DNA of 64,000 nt from Branchiibius sp. NY16-3462-2 (GCF_001594145.1 NZ_LVCF01000001.1:310001-374000), one strand, 5' to 3'; counted from the first letter of the stretch, positions 33,184-42,649 are shown. The notes: generated by a model from the sequence alone, not told the origin. Numbers and translations are program-made.

Positions 33184-33199
33184 TGATATCGCGATATCA
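33184..33199. promoter_or_regulatory. Perfect 16-bp palindrome, probable operator of the second vapBC pair
   Basis: TGATATCG (33184-33191) is followed immediately by CGATATCA (33192-33199), a perfect AT-rich palindrome in GC-rich surroundings, 21 bp upstream of the vapB ATG. Position and symmetry suit autoregulation by a VapB dimer pair. Confidence 0.7.
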
Positions 33200-33321
33200 C
33201 CTCGCACGGAGAAGTATCAACAGCCTTGTCGCGTCATGCCTATACGCGCGATGATCGCGTCTGCGACCTCGTAGTCGACGAGTTCGACATCGTGAGCGCC
33301 CCCTCCGGTCCACACGAAACG

Positions 33322-34395
<1,074 letters not shown>

Positions 34396-34407
34396 GGGTT
34401 CAAGATT

Positions 34408-34460
34408 CTACGGCGTCCGCGGGACGACGACGTACGACGTGTAGTCGCCAGCTGATAAGT
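34408..34460 (-). pseudogene. Short repeat of the 3' end of orn in the gap between ychF and orn
   Basis: The 20 bases at 34428-34447 are identical to 34634-34653 in orn, and after a 1-bp indel a further CCAGCT matches. Read on the minus strand, this copy encodes GDYTSYVVVPRTP-stop, against ADYTSYVDVPPAL-stop in orn, so even the distance to the stop is kept. The rest of the gap (34461-34613) shows no similarity or gene. This looks like a small partial duplication of orn. Confidence 0.6.
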
Positions 34461-34613
34461 CCCCGCGCCGCTCCTGGCCATCGCCGCTGGCACACGATTG
34501 CTGCGAGCGCGCGCGGTTGTCGCAATATTGCTGGCCTGACGACCAGATCCGCTCAAACGCGTGCCAACCGCTCGCCGAGATAACAAACGTGTGCCACACG
34601 CCTTACCGGAGCG

Positions 34614-35171
34614 CTAGAGGGCGGGCGGCACGTCGACGTACGACGTGTAGTCGGCCAGCTCGGCAATGGATTCACGGATGTCGTCCAGCGCCCGGTGCGC
34701 CTCCCCCTTGGCGTGCGTCACGCCGTACTTGCCCTGCATCACCAGCTTCCAACTGGACACATCCAGCATCCGGTAGTGCAGGCGCTTCGCCAGCCGCGGC
34801 CACTCGCGGTCGATGAACTTGCGGTCCTGGTGGATCGAGTTGCCGGCCAGGACGACCGGCGTATTGCTCGGAAAGTGTTCGTCGACGAACGCCAACAACC
34901 GCTCCTCGACCTCCTCGGCCGGTGTCCCCTCTTCGTTCTGGGCCACCAGCGCCTCGCGCACATGCGCGAACTTCTCCCAGAACTCCCCCACCATCCGCTG
35001 CTTGATCCGCTCCGGGTCGACGTGCTGCACCGCCTCGAACGTCCCCAACTCCGCGAAGTCCCAGTCGGTGGTGATCGCGGCAACCTCCAGGATCCGGTCC
35101 TGCTCCGGATCCAGCCCGGTCATCTCCAGGTCCACCCACAACAGCGTCGCGCTCGTCTGTTTCGAAGTCAT
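34614..35171 (-). CDS. orn: Oligoribonuclease
   Basis: The 185-residue DEDDh 3'-5' exoribonuclease degrades 2-5-mer RNAs and pGpG. Exo I motif is D14/E16 in LWVDLEMTGLDPEQDRILEVA, Exo II lies in VLAGNSIHQDRKFID, and Exo III with its histidine is in HRALDDIRESI. In Actinobacteria Orn closes c-di-GMP turnover. Start is ATG at 35171, 38 bp from the divergent rmuC gene. The C-terminus DYTSYVDVPPAL is partly repeated in the adjacent gap. Confidence 0.97.
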   Translation of the reverse strand: MTSKQTSATLLWVDLEMTGLDPEQDRILEVAAITTDWDFAELGTFEAVQHVDPERIKQRMVGEFWEKFAHVREALVAQNEEGTPAEEVEERLLAFVDEHFPSNTPVVLAGNSIHQDRKFIDREWPRLAKRLHYRMLDVSSWKLVMQGKYGVTHAKGEAHRALDDIRESIAELADYTSYVDVPPAL

Positions 35172-35209
35172 GACCCCAGGTTGTCAGACCCCCCTGACAC
35201 GCTGTTCCC

Positions 35210-36397
35210 ATGAACGTTTTCCTCGCCGCTCTCGCCGGGCTCGCTCTGGGTGCTGTGCTCACCTGGCTAGTGGTCCAGAGCAGGTACGCCGCGCGCCTGG
35301 CCACCGCCGTCACCGAGCGTGACGGGCTGCGCACTCAGGTGCAGACGCTGGCGACTGCCTCCGACCAGGACCGCCAGATCGCGGGCGAGTTGGCGCCGCT
35401 GCGCGCGACGCTGCAGCACGTGTACGAGCAGGTGGGCGAGTTGGAGCGCTCCCGCGAGCACCAGTTCGGCGCGCTGGGCGAGGGATTGATCGACGTACGC
35501 CGAGTGACCGACCAGCTGCGCTCCGAAACCGCCACGCTCACAGGGGCTTTGAAGACTTCTACGCACGCCGGCCAATGGGGCGAGGCCGAGCTCCGCCGAA
35601 TCCTTGAAGCCTCCGGGATGCTGCCACGGGTGGACTTCGAGGAGCAGTCGTCGGGGACGAACCGTGAAGGCACCGGGGTCCGTCCGGATGCCGTCGTGAA
35701 ACTGCCCGGGGACAAGCTGATCGTCGTGGACGCCAAGGCTCCGACGGGCAAGTTCCTAGCCGCGAGCGCTGACGGCCTGACGGAGCGCGAACGCGGTCAG
35801 TTGTTGGCCGAGCACGCGGCTGCCTTGCGCGGGTACGTCGATTCGCTGAGCAAGAAGGCGTATTGGACCGCGTTCGACAACACCCCGGAACTGGTCATCT
35901 GTTTCGTGCCCAGCGAAGCGCTGCTGGCCGCCGCGCTGCGCGCTGACCCCGGCCTCTTCGATCGCGGGATCGGGCAGAAGGTTGTGCTGGCATCGCCGGC
36001 CAGCCTCTTCGCGATCCTGCGCGCCACGTCACTTGCCTGGCAACAGGATTCGCTCACCGACAATGCACGGGACCTGCTGAAGCTGGGTCGCGATCTCTAC
36101 GAGCGGCTCGCGACCCTCGGCACCCACACCGCAACGTTGGGCAGGTCGCTGGAGAGGTCCGTCTCGGCGTACAACCAGTTGGTCGGAAGTCTGGAGTCGC
36201 GGGTGCTGGTCACGGCGCGCAAGATGCACGAGTTGGGCGTGGCGGATGAGGCGCTCGCACAGACGCAACCGCTGGAAGCAGCGCCGCGCAGTCTGTCCGC
36301 ACCGGAACTGGTGGAGGCGCTGCCGGATGTCGATCGGCCGCAGCTGGACTTCCGGGTCGCGCCGGCTGCGTCCGAAACGGATCGGGCGGTGGGCTGA
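35210..36397 (+). CDS. rmuC: DNA recombination protein RmuC
   Basis: The 395-residue protein has an N-terminal TM (about 3-22), a coiled-coil region (about 30-110), and the RmuC nuclease-like domain: GQWGEAELRRILEASGM, FEEQ, RPDAVVKLPGDKLIVVDAKAP (restriction-nuclease-like D..DxK core near 175-185), LVICFVPSEALLAAAL, and PASLFAILRATSLAWQQ. RmuC limits recombination at inverted repeats. Its TGA is directly followed by the convergent gene's stop. Confidence 0.95.
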   Translation: MNVFLAALAGLALGAVLTWLVVQSRYAARLATAVTERDGLRTQVQTLATASDQDRQIAGELAPLRATLQHVYEQVGELERSREHQFGALGEGLIDVRRVTDQLRSETATLTGALKTSTHAGQWGEAELRRILEASGMLPRVDFEEQSSGTNREGTGVRPDAVVKLPGDKLIVVDAKAPTGKFLAASADGLTERERGQLLAEHAAALRGYVDSLSKKAYWTAFDNTPELVICFVPSEALLAAALRADPGLFDRGIGQKVVLASPASLFAILRATSLAWQQDSLTDNARDLLKLGRDLYERLATLGTHTATLGRSLERSVSAYNQLVGSLESRVLVTARKMHELGVADEALAQTQPLEAAPRSLSAPELVEALPDVDRPQLDFRVAPAASETDRAVG

Positions 36398-37153
36398 TCA
36401 GCCGAAGAAACCAACCAGTCCCGATACCAGGTACGACCCGACAACCAAGACGGCCAGACCTGCCCAGCCCCTGAGTGGCTTCCGTCTCGACGTCGGGGCA
36501 CCGGCGCGCACGCCTTCTATGACGGCGTACGCCGCGACACCGAGCCCACCGCTCAGACCGATCAACCAGAACCAGAACCACCGTGTGCCGAAGCGTGGCT
36601 GAACCCCGCCAAGCACGCCCGCCAGGGCGGTCAGGAGCAACCCGCCTCGCAGCAGGTTCTCGCCGGTGCCTGGCTCCCGCGGGTCATGCGACCCGTACTG
36701 CGCCTGATGCCGGACCAGTTGGTCGGTCAGCCACGTCTGCACGGCAGTGCCCTTGTCACTGCCGGACGCTTCGGGGACAGGCACTGCGTCGACGTCGGTC
36801 AGGTGCCGACGCTGGTCGGTACTGCGCCATAGCACGTAGGCGGCAGCAGACGGATCCACGTTGTCACGCCGATCCGCGCCCAGATTCCATGCCGAAGATC
36901 CCATCGCCGGCTCTACGGTTGATGCCCCGACCAGCGCCCAACCGGTGACCGAACCAGAGGCAACTGCCTCGCCGAGCTCCGATCCGGTGGCGGGCCGGGG
37001 AAAGGCCCAGAGGGTGATCGCGAAGAGCGGGATCCACAGCGCAAGCAGGAGGGCGCCGATCACATGCCGGGAGTCACGCCACCACGCCCACCGTTGGGGC
37101 GTGCTGCCGGCCGGTACCCCTAGCTCGGCACCGGCCGGCAGCACGTTGGTCAT
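36398..37153 (-). CDS. Hypothetical four-TM membrane protein
   Basis: The 251-residue protein is of unknown family. TM1 is at about 30-52 (HVIGALLLALWIPLFAITLWAF), followed by an extracytoplasmic region of about 110 residues (WNLGADRRDNVDPSAAAYVLW). Three more TMs lie at about 165-185, 192-212 and 228-248. The outside loop may bind a partner, but no motif is recognised. It is convergent with rmuC, end to end, and starts 34 bp after the oxidoreductase gene's stop on the other side. Confidence 0.75.
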   Translation of the reverse strand: MTNVLPAGAELGVPAGSTPQRWAWWRDSRHVIGALLLALWIPLFAITLWAFPRPATGSELGEAVASGSVTGWALVGASTVEPAMGSSAWNLGADRRDNVDPSAAAYVLWRSTDQRRHLTDVDAVPVPEASGSDKGTAVQTWLTDQLVRHQAQYGSHDPREPGTGENLLRGGLLLTALAGVLGGVQPRFGTRWFWFWLIGLSGGLGVAAYAVIEGVRAGAPTSRRKPLRGWAGLAVLVVGSYLVSGLVGFFG

Positions 37154-37186
37154 GGACGCATCGTGGCAGATCGCACGAGGCAGTGG

Positions 37187-38113
37187 CTACGGGAGAAGAA
37201 CGATCTTTCCGCGGGTCCGCCGTTGCTGCAGTTGGGTGAAGGCGTCCTGCACCTTGTCCAACGGGTACCTCGCCTCGATCGGCAGTTCCAGACGACCATC
37301 CGCGAGTCGGGTCACAATCTCCTCGAGCACCGCTGCGCTCGATCCCTCGGTGCTGGCAGCACCCAGAACGCCGTTCTTGCCGACCTGCTCGAAATCGATG
37401 ATCGTGTCGATCCGCTCACCGGCCACACCGAGATCCAGGGCCAGCCGCACGTAACCGCCGCCGAACAGGTCGATGAACGCGTCCACACCGTCCGGCGCGG
37501 CTTCTCGGAGGCGGTCGGCAATCGCCTCCGGGCCACCGGTCCGATCGATCGGCGTCACTCCCTTGCTGCGCAACCACTCGGCGTTTTCAGCTGATGCGAT
37601 ACCGAGCACCGTCGCGCCTCGCTCCACGAGCAACTGCGACACCAGGCTGCCGACGCCGCCAGCGGCGGCCGAGACTGCGACCACATCGCCGGGCGACGGT
37701 TGCACGGCGCCGGTCGCCCCCCACGCCGTGGCGCCAACCACGAACGCCGCGCCCGCCACCTCCCACGACAGTGCCTCCGGCTTGGCGACCAGATGTGCGG
37801 TCGGCACCGCGACGTACTGCGCGTGGCTGGACCGCGTATCCACCCACCCGACGACCTCATCGCCGACGCTCCAGCCATCGACGTCTGCACCGACGGCGGT
37901 GATCACCCCCGCGAGGTCACTGCCTTCGCCGCTGGGCAGGGTCGTCGGGTAGACCGCTTCCAGCAGCCCCGCCCGGATGGAGGCCTCGCCGGGGTTGATG
38001 CCGGCGGCCCGGACCTGCACGACGACCTCGTCAGCTGCGGGAACGGGGATGTCGGTCTCGACGATCTCCAGGACCTCGGGACCGCCGAACTGGTTGAAAC
38101 GCACTGCCTTCAT
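37187..38113 (-). CDS. NADPH:quinone reductase-like medium-chain oxidoreductase
   Basis: The 308-residue zinc-free MDR-family enzyme has an N-terminal GroES-like domain (MKAVRFNQFGGPEVLEIVET, GINPGEASIRAGL, PSGEGSDLAGVITAVG), then a Rossmann fold with AAAGGVGSLVSQLLVERGATVLG, and no catalytic-zinc cysteines. Such enzymes reduce quinones or enones with NADPH. A divergent AraC regulator shares the 129-bp upstream region, which contains an inverted repeat, so it is the likely regulatory target. Confidence 0.92.
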   Translation of the reverse strand: MKAVRFNQFGGPEVLEIVETDIPVPAADEVVVQVRAAGINPGEASIRAGLLEAVYPTTLPSGEGSDLAGVITAVGADVDGWSVGDEVVGWVDTRSSHAQYVAVPTAHLVAKPEALSWEVAGAAFVVGATAWGATGAVQPSPGDVVAVSAAAGGVGSLVSQLLVERGATVLGIASAENAEWLRSKGVTPIDRTGGPEAIADRLREAAPDGVDAFIDLFGGGYVRLALDLGVAGERIDTIIDFEQVGKNGVLGAASTEGSSAAVLEEIVTRLADGRLELPIEARYPLDKVQDAFTQLQQRRTRGKIVLLP

Positions 38114-38173
38114 GAGAACTCCTCGTGGATCGTGATGTTGCGCTGGCTGCTACTGCGGTTATCCGCTGAAGCC

Positions 38174-38197
38174 AGTCCACCGCATCTCATCTGGACT
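38174..38197. promoter_or_regulatory. Inverted repeat in the divergent oxidoreductase/AraC promoter region
   Basis: AGTCCA (38174-38179) and TGGACT (38192-38197) are perfect inverted copies 12 bp apart, midway between the two divergent starts (38113 and 38243). Spacing is just over one helix turn and a half; a candidate operator for the AraC-type protein. Confidence 0.45.
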
Positions 38198-38242
38198 CTC
38201 CATGCTTGAATGTCCCGATTTCTTGTGCGATCGTCTACTTCC

Positions 38243-39151
38243 ATGGATGCCTTGAGCGACCTGCTGCAACGCTCGCGAGCGCGCGGTGCCGCGTTCTCGC
38301 GCACCACCATGTACGGCGAGTGGTGCGTCCAGTTCCCCGTCGGCGGCACGCTGGCCATCCACTCGATCATCGACGGTGACCTGCAGGCGTGGACCGTCGA
38401 TGGGCCAGATGCCCCCGTCCGGGTGGTCGGCGGCGACGTGGTCCTGGTTCGGGCCGCCCCGCACCTGATGGCTTCGGACCCTGCCGCTACCCCGCAGCCG
38501 CTTCCCCGCTCGGAGACCTCGCGATCGGCGTCCGCTGGAAACCCCGAGGCAGGTCGGGAAGCTCAGTTCTTCTGCGGCGCATACGTTTTCGAGGGCGATC
38601 TGTCCAAGTCCCTGCTGGACACCCTGCCGCCCATCGCCCGCATCCGGCCGCGTGGCGGAAGTGCCCTGCGCAGTGCCCTGGATCTGCTCATCGCCCAGGT
38701 CGACATCGGTGACGCTGGGCAGCAGGTGCTGCTGGACCGGTTACTCGACGCCGTCCTGGTGCTCGCCCTCAGAGAGTGGTTCGCCACGTCGGGGTCCGCA
38801 CCGCGGTGGATCTTCGCACTGGACGACCCAGCGCTGGCACCCGCACTGCATGCCATGCACACCGAACCAGAACGCGCGTGGACGGTCGCCACGCTTGCCG
38901 GGCTGACCCATCAGTCGCGGTCCGGATTCGCCCGCCGGTTCACGGACACGATCGGCGTACCTCCGTTGCAGTACCTCGCCGACTGGCGCATGTCGGTGGC
39001 CAAGGAGGCCCTGCGGGACACCGTCGACAGCGTTGCCACGATCGCGGGGTCGGTCGGCTACGCCTCGGAGTACGCGTTTGCCGCAGCGTTCAAGCGGCAC
39101 ACCGGGCAGGCACCGGGACGGTGGCGCTCCGCACAGGCCGCGGCGGCCTGA
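38243..39151 (+). CDS. AraC-family transcriptional regulator with cupin sensor
   Basis: The 302-residue regulator has an N-terminal Cupin_6-type sensing domain (about 1-165; MYGEWCVQFPVGGTLAIHSI, VVGGDVVLVRAAPH) and a double helix-turn-helix AraC domain (about 200-298; TVATLAGLTHQSRSGFARRF, then DSVATIAGSVGYASEYAFAAAFKRHTG, then PGRWR). The ATG at 38243 begins the cupin; an upstream start at 38210 would add 11 residues without support. Likely controls the divergent oxidoreductase gene. Confidence 0.93.
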   Translation: MDALSDLLQRSRARGAAFSRTTMYGEWCVQFPVGGTLAIHSIIDGDLQAWTVDGPDAPVRVVGGDVVLVRAAPHLMASDPAATPQPLPRSETSRSASAGNPEAGREAQFFCGAYVFEGDLSKSLLDTLPPIARIRPRGGSALRSALDLLIAQVDIGDAGQQVLLDRLLDAVLVLALREWFATSGSAPRWIFALDDPALAPALHAMHTEPERAWTVATLAGLTHQSRSGFARRFTDTIGVPPLQYLADWRMSVAKEALRDTVDSVATIAGSVGYASEYAFAAAFKRHTGQAPGRWRSAQAAAA

Positions 39152-39171
39152 CCGGCTGGGCCCTACCCGAG

Positions 39172-39226
39172 TTTTGGATCGCGATCCACGGGAAATCTGC
39201 GCATCTGCGTGAATCCCGATCCAAAA
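39172..39226. repeat. 55-bp imperfect palindrome between convergent genes
   Basis: TTTTGGATCG (39172-39181) and CGATCCAAAA (39217-39226) are perfect 10-bp inverted copies. The left arm also starts a second palindrome, GGATCGCGATCC (39176-39187), and GGGA/TCCC continue inside. There is no T-run on either strand after the stem, so it is not a textbook terminator, but it sits between two convergent stops (39151 and 39246) and may act bidirectionally. Confidence 0.5.
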
Positions 39227-39245
39227 GTGGCTCGCAACCGGCTGA

Positions 39246-39887
39246 TCAGTCCTCCACCAGCAGGCCGGCCTCGGCAGCCAACAGCGGCGCCACCAGGGAC
39301 AACTGCAGCTCACTGATCGTGGCGCCCCGGGCACCCGAGATCGACCGCAGCGCAGCGAAATCCAGCCCCTGCAGGTCGAGGTCGACGTTGGTGCAGCCCC
39401 GCAGATCGATCTCCTCGCAGCGGCAGTCCACGAACGACACCCGCTCGGAGGACGCCCCCGGCATGTCGACCGATTCGAAGACACAATCCTCGAAGAGCAC
39501 GTCGGTCAGGCGGGCGTCCCGCAGATTCACATAACCGAACCGGACCCCTCGCACCAGCACACCGCGCAACGTCGCCGCGGATAGATCCCACGACCCGACG
39601 CGCCCGGTCCGGACCGAGCAGTTGCGCCAGATCGAGCCGGCCGCTGGCCAGGCGACCGCCTGCACGGAGGAAAACGCCACGTCGACGAACGTCGTTCGTG
39701 CAGAAACCAATTCGTCCAGCACGAGTGAGGAGAAGGAGCACTCGAAGAACTCGGCCCGGTCCAGGTCCAGATCACCGGACAGATCGGCGTACGCCATGCC
39801 CTCGGCGTCGTCCTCCGCCCGCGGCGGCAGCGACGCGGCCACCACATCGGCGACCGAGGGAGCCAACAGGCGGGGCGGGGCGACCAT
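39246..39887 (-). CDS. Pentapeptide-repeat protein
   Basis: The 213-residue protein has A(D/N)LxF-like five-residue periodicity from about 30 to 185 (YADLSGDLDLDRAEFFECSFSS, LSAATLRGVLVRGVRFGYVNLRDARLTDVLFEDCVF, RCEEIDLRGC), which forms a right-handed beta-helix. Some members mimic DNA and protect gyrase from quinolones (Qnr/MfpA), but this one has non-repeat ends and the function is unknown. The ATG at 39887 lies 5 bp after the ispH stop, so it is probably co-transcribed with ispH. Confidence 0.85.
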   Translation of the reverse strand: MVAPPRLLAPSVADVVAASLPPRAEDDAEGMAYADLSGDLDLDRAEFFECSFSSLVLDELVSARTTFVDVAFSSVQAVAWPAAGSIWRNCSVRTGRVGSWDLSAATLRGVLVRGVRFGYVNLRDARLTDVLFEDCVFESVDMPGASSERVSFVDCRCEEIDLRGCTNVDLDLQGLDFAALRSISGARGATISELQLSLVAPLLAAEAGLLVED

Positions 39888-39892
39888 CGCCG

Positions 39893-40900
39893 TTAGTGCA
39901 GCGAACCTGCGTCGTGCCGGACCTTGGTGCCCTGACCAGCGGCCTTCAGATCCCGGCGCAACTCGTTCGGCAGCGCGAAGAGCAGGGACTCCTCGGCAGC
40001 GGTCACGGGCTGCACGTCGTCGTAGCCGCGGTCGGACAGGAACGTCAGCACGTCCCGCACCAGCACCTCCGGGACTGAGGCACCCGAGGTCACGCCCACG
40101 GTGGTGACACCCGACAGCCACGCCTCGTCGATCTCGTCGGCGTAATCGACCAGGTGCCCGTCGCGAGCGCCATGCTCCAACGCCACCTCGACCAACCGCA
40201 CGGAGTTGGAGGAGTTACGTGAACCCACCACGATCATCAGGTCGGTCTCGGGCGCCATCTGCTTGACCGCGAGCTGCCGGTTCTGCGTGGCGTAACAGAT
40301 GTCATCCGACGGCGGATCCTGCAACGCGGGGAACTTCTCCCGCAGCCGGCGCACCGTCTCCATCGTCTCGTCCACCGACAGCGTGGTCTGCGAGAGCCAC
40401 ACCACCTTGGACGGGTCGCGCACCTCGACCTGGTCGACGTGATCGGGCGACTGCACCAGGATGATGTTGTCCGGCGCCTCCCCCGAGGTACCGACGACTT
40501 CCTCGTGGCCCTCGTGACCGATCAACAGGATGTCGAAGTCGTCGCTGGCGAAGCGCTTGGCCTCGCGGTGCACCTTGGTGACCAGCGGGCAGGTCGCATC
40601 GATCGTCTTCAGGCTGAGCGCGCGCGCCTCCTCGTGCACGATCGGCGCCACGCCGTGCGCCGAGAAGATCACCGTGGCGCCCTCGGGCACCTCATCGGTC
40701 TCGTCCACGAAGATCGCGCCGCGCTTCTCCAGCGTGGTCACCACGTGTTTGTTGTGCACGATCTCCTTGCGCACGTAGACCGGCGGCCCGTAGAGGTCGA
40801 GCGCCTTCTCGACCGTCACCACGGCGCGGTCCACGCCGGCGCAGTAGCCGCGGGGAGCCGCGAGCAGGACCCGCTTCGCTGAGGACGTCATGGGTTCCAT
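39893..40900 (-). CDS. ispH: 4-hydroxy-3-methylbut-2-enyl diphosphate reductase IspH
   Basis: The 335-residue enzyme performs the last step of the MEP isoprenoid pathway, reducing HMBPP to IPP and DMAPP with a [4Fe-4S] centre. Its three ligands are C20 (GYCAGV), C104 (IDATCPLVTK) and C202 (DDICYATQNRQ). Other motifs are GHEGHEEVVGT and VVGSRNSSNS for substrate. ATGs at 40900 and 40891 are both possible. It diverges from the ABC-F gene. In actinobacteria ispH usually neighbours xseA, as here with one gene between. Confidence 0.97.
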   Translation of the reverse strand: MEPMTSSAKRVLLAAPRGYCAGVDRAVVTVEKALDLYGPPVYVRKEIVHNKHVVTTLEKRGAIFVDETDEVPEGATVIFSAHGVAPIVHEEARALSLKTIDATCPLVTKVHREAKRFASDDFDILLIGHEGHEEVVGTSGEAPDNIILVQSPDHVDQVEVRDPSKVVWLSQTTLSVDETMETVRRLREKFPALQDPPSDDICYATQNRQLAVKQMAPETDLMIVVGSRNSSNSVRLVEVALEHGARDGHLVDYADEIDEAWLSGVTTVGVTSGASVPEVLVRDVLTFLSDRGYDDVQPVTAAEESLLFALPNELRRDLKAAGQGTKVRHDAGSLH

Positions 40901-40954
40901 CGTAGGCGGCGACCGGAAAGTGATTGGCCAGCCGCCGCTGCCCCGGCCTACGCT

Positions 40955-41036
40955 GGAGCCATCATGGAGAACTGACCGAGCCCCGTCCCGCGTCGCGGAT
41001 CACCCCGCGGGACCTCTCGCGTCCCCTCGGAGCCCC
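40955..41036 (+). promoter_or_regulatory. Possible attenuator leader of the ABC-F gene
   Basis: GGAG at 40955-40958 precedes a three-codon reading frame ATG-GAG-AAC-TGA (40964-40975). Downstream, TCCCGCG (40986-40992) can pair with CGCGGGA (41006-41012); alternatively GGGAC (41009-41013) can pair with GTCCC (41021-41025) just before the CGGAG ribosome site of the main gene. A short leader peptide followed by mutually exclusive stems is what ribosome-mediated attenuation of resistance-type ABC-F genes looks like. This is inference from layout only. Confidence 0.35.
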
Positions 41037-42644
41037 ATGTCAGACACCTACCTTTTTGATCCCCCGGGTCCCGTCATCGCCGACGGCATCACCCGCGCGT
41101 TCGACGGCCGAACCGTTCTGGACAACCTCAGTTTCACCGCCGCCCCCGGCACCCGCCTGGCCGTCGTCGGCGAGAACGGCGCCGGCAAGACGACCCTGTT
41201 GCGGATCCTCGCCGGAGTCGACCGTCCCGACGCCGGGCAGGTACGCCGCCCTACTGATCTCGTGTACGTCCCCCAGGATCCCGATCCGGTCGCCGGAACT
41301 GTGACGGACCTGCTCGACACCGCCCTTCGGCCGCTGCGGGAGGCGGTGCGCACCCTCGAACGCCTCAGTGAACACCTGGACAGCGCCGACGCGGCGGACG
41401 TCGCGGTGTACGACCGGCTGCTGGCCTGGGCGAGCATCCACGACGCGTGGTCCGTCGACGAGCGGGTTGCCGCCACCGCCGATGCGCTAGGGGTCGCCGC
41501 ACTCGACGGGGACCGTCCGGTCAGCAGTCTGTCCGGCGGCCAACGCACGCGCCTGAGCCTGGCGGCGGCTCTGGTTCGCCGGCCCGCGGTCCTGATCCTG
41601 GACGAACCGACCAACCATCTCGATCCCCCCGGGGTCGAACTGCTGGAGCGCGAACTGCCAACGCTGCCAGGCGTACTCGTGTTCGCCAGCCACGACCGCA
41701 CCTTCCTGGACCGCGTGCCGACCCACCTGCTGGACCTGGATCCGAACGCCCTGGGGACCGACGGCGAAGGTGGGCGGCTCTTCGGAGGTGGCTGGTCGGC
41801 GTACGTCGATCATCGGGACGCGGCCCTGGCGCGCTGGGCGCAGACCCACCACGAGCAACAGCAGGACATCCGCCGGTTGCGCGCCGAGACGAAGATCGGG
41901 ACGGAGGCCGTGGCCCATAACCGGCCGCCGCGCGACGGCGACAAGTTCATCTACAACTTCAAGGGTGCGCGGGTCCAGAAAACCGTGGCTCGACGGGTGG
42001 CCCAGGCCGAGCAGCGACTGGCAGAAGCCGAGCGGTCGCAACTGCGAAAACCACCGCGGCGGTTGAGTTTTGACACCCCGCTGACCGCGGGTGCCAAGGC
42101 CACCGGGGAGGTCGTTCACGTTCGTGACCTGCTGGTGCACGACCGCTTGCAGTTGCCCCGGCTGGACGTCACCGCCGGCGAGCACCTGCTGGTGACCGGT
42201 CCCAACGGCTCGGGGAAATCGACCCTCCTCAACGTGATCGCCGGGGGGCTGAGCGCGGATGAGGGGTCGGTGCGGGTGACCGCCCGGCGGATCGGTCTGC
42301 TGCCGCAGGACGTGACGTACGCCGATCCGCACCAGACGCCGTCCGACCTGTTCGGCGAGGGCCAGCCCGTGACGCTGCGCGAACTCGGCCTGTTGCTGCC
42401 CCGGGACGAGCACCGCCCCGTCGGAGCACTCAGCGCCGGGCAACGGCGGCGCCTGGCCCTGGCCGTGCTGATCGCACAGAGCCCGGACCTGTTGTTGCTG
42501 GACGAACCGACCAACCACCTGTCGCTTCAACTGGCCGGTGAACTCGAGGATGCCCTCGGCCGATCTCCGGGAACCGTGCTGGTGGCTACGCACGACCGCT
42601 GGCTCACACGCCGCTGGGCTGGTCCGACCCTGGCTTTACGGTAG
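41037..42644 (+). CDS. ABC-F family ATPase, probably ribosome-protection type
   Basis: The 535-residue soluble protein has two ABC domains and no membrane spans. NBD1: GENGAGKTT, LSGGQRTRLSLAAAL, LILDEPTNHLD. Linker (about 265-350) includes KFIYNFKGARVQKTVARRVAQAEQRL. NBD2: GPNGSGKST, LSAGQRRRLALAVL (Ala for the first Gly), LLLDEPTNHLS. ABC-F proteins bind the ribosomal E site; the linker wording resembles macrolide/lincosamide resistance members of producing actinomycetes. The ATG at 41037 has CGGAG; in-frame extension to 40890 would cross the leader. It ends 5 bp before xseA. Confidence 0.9.
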   Translation: MSDTYLFDPPGPVIADGITRAFDGRTVLDNLSFTAAPGTRLAVVGENGAGKTTLLRILAGVDRPDAGQVRRPTDLVYVPQDPDPVAGTVTDLLDTALRPLREAVRTLERLSEHLDSADAADVAVYDRLLAWASIHDAWSVDERVAATADALGVAALDGDRPVSSLSGGQRTRLSLAAALVRRPAVLILDEPTNHLDPPGVELLERELPTLPGVLVFASHDRTFLDRVPTHLLDLDPNALGTDGEGGRLFGGGWSAYVDHRDAALARWAQTHHEQQQDIRRLRAETKIGTEAVAHNRPPRDGDKFIYNFKGARVQKTVARRVAQAEQRLAEAERSQLRKPPRRLSFDTPLTAGAKATGEVVHVRDLLVHDRLQLPRLDVTAGEHLLVTGPNGSGKSTLLNVIAGGLSADEGSVRVTARRIGLLPQDVTYADPHQTPSDLFGEGQPVTLRELGLLLPRDEHRPVGALSAGQRRRLALAVLIAQSPDLLLLDEPTNHLSLQLAGELEDALGRSPGTVLVATHDRWLTRRWAGPTLALR

Positions 42645-42649
42645 GGCCT

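Noticed and set aside
34461..34613. Possible tRNA or small RNA in the ychF-orn gap
   Set aside because: No cloverleaf arms or TTCGA-type loop could be found; only the orn-like fragment is supported.
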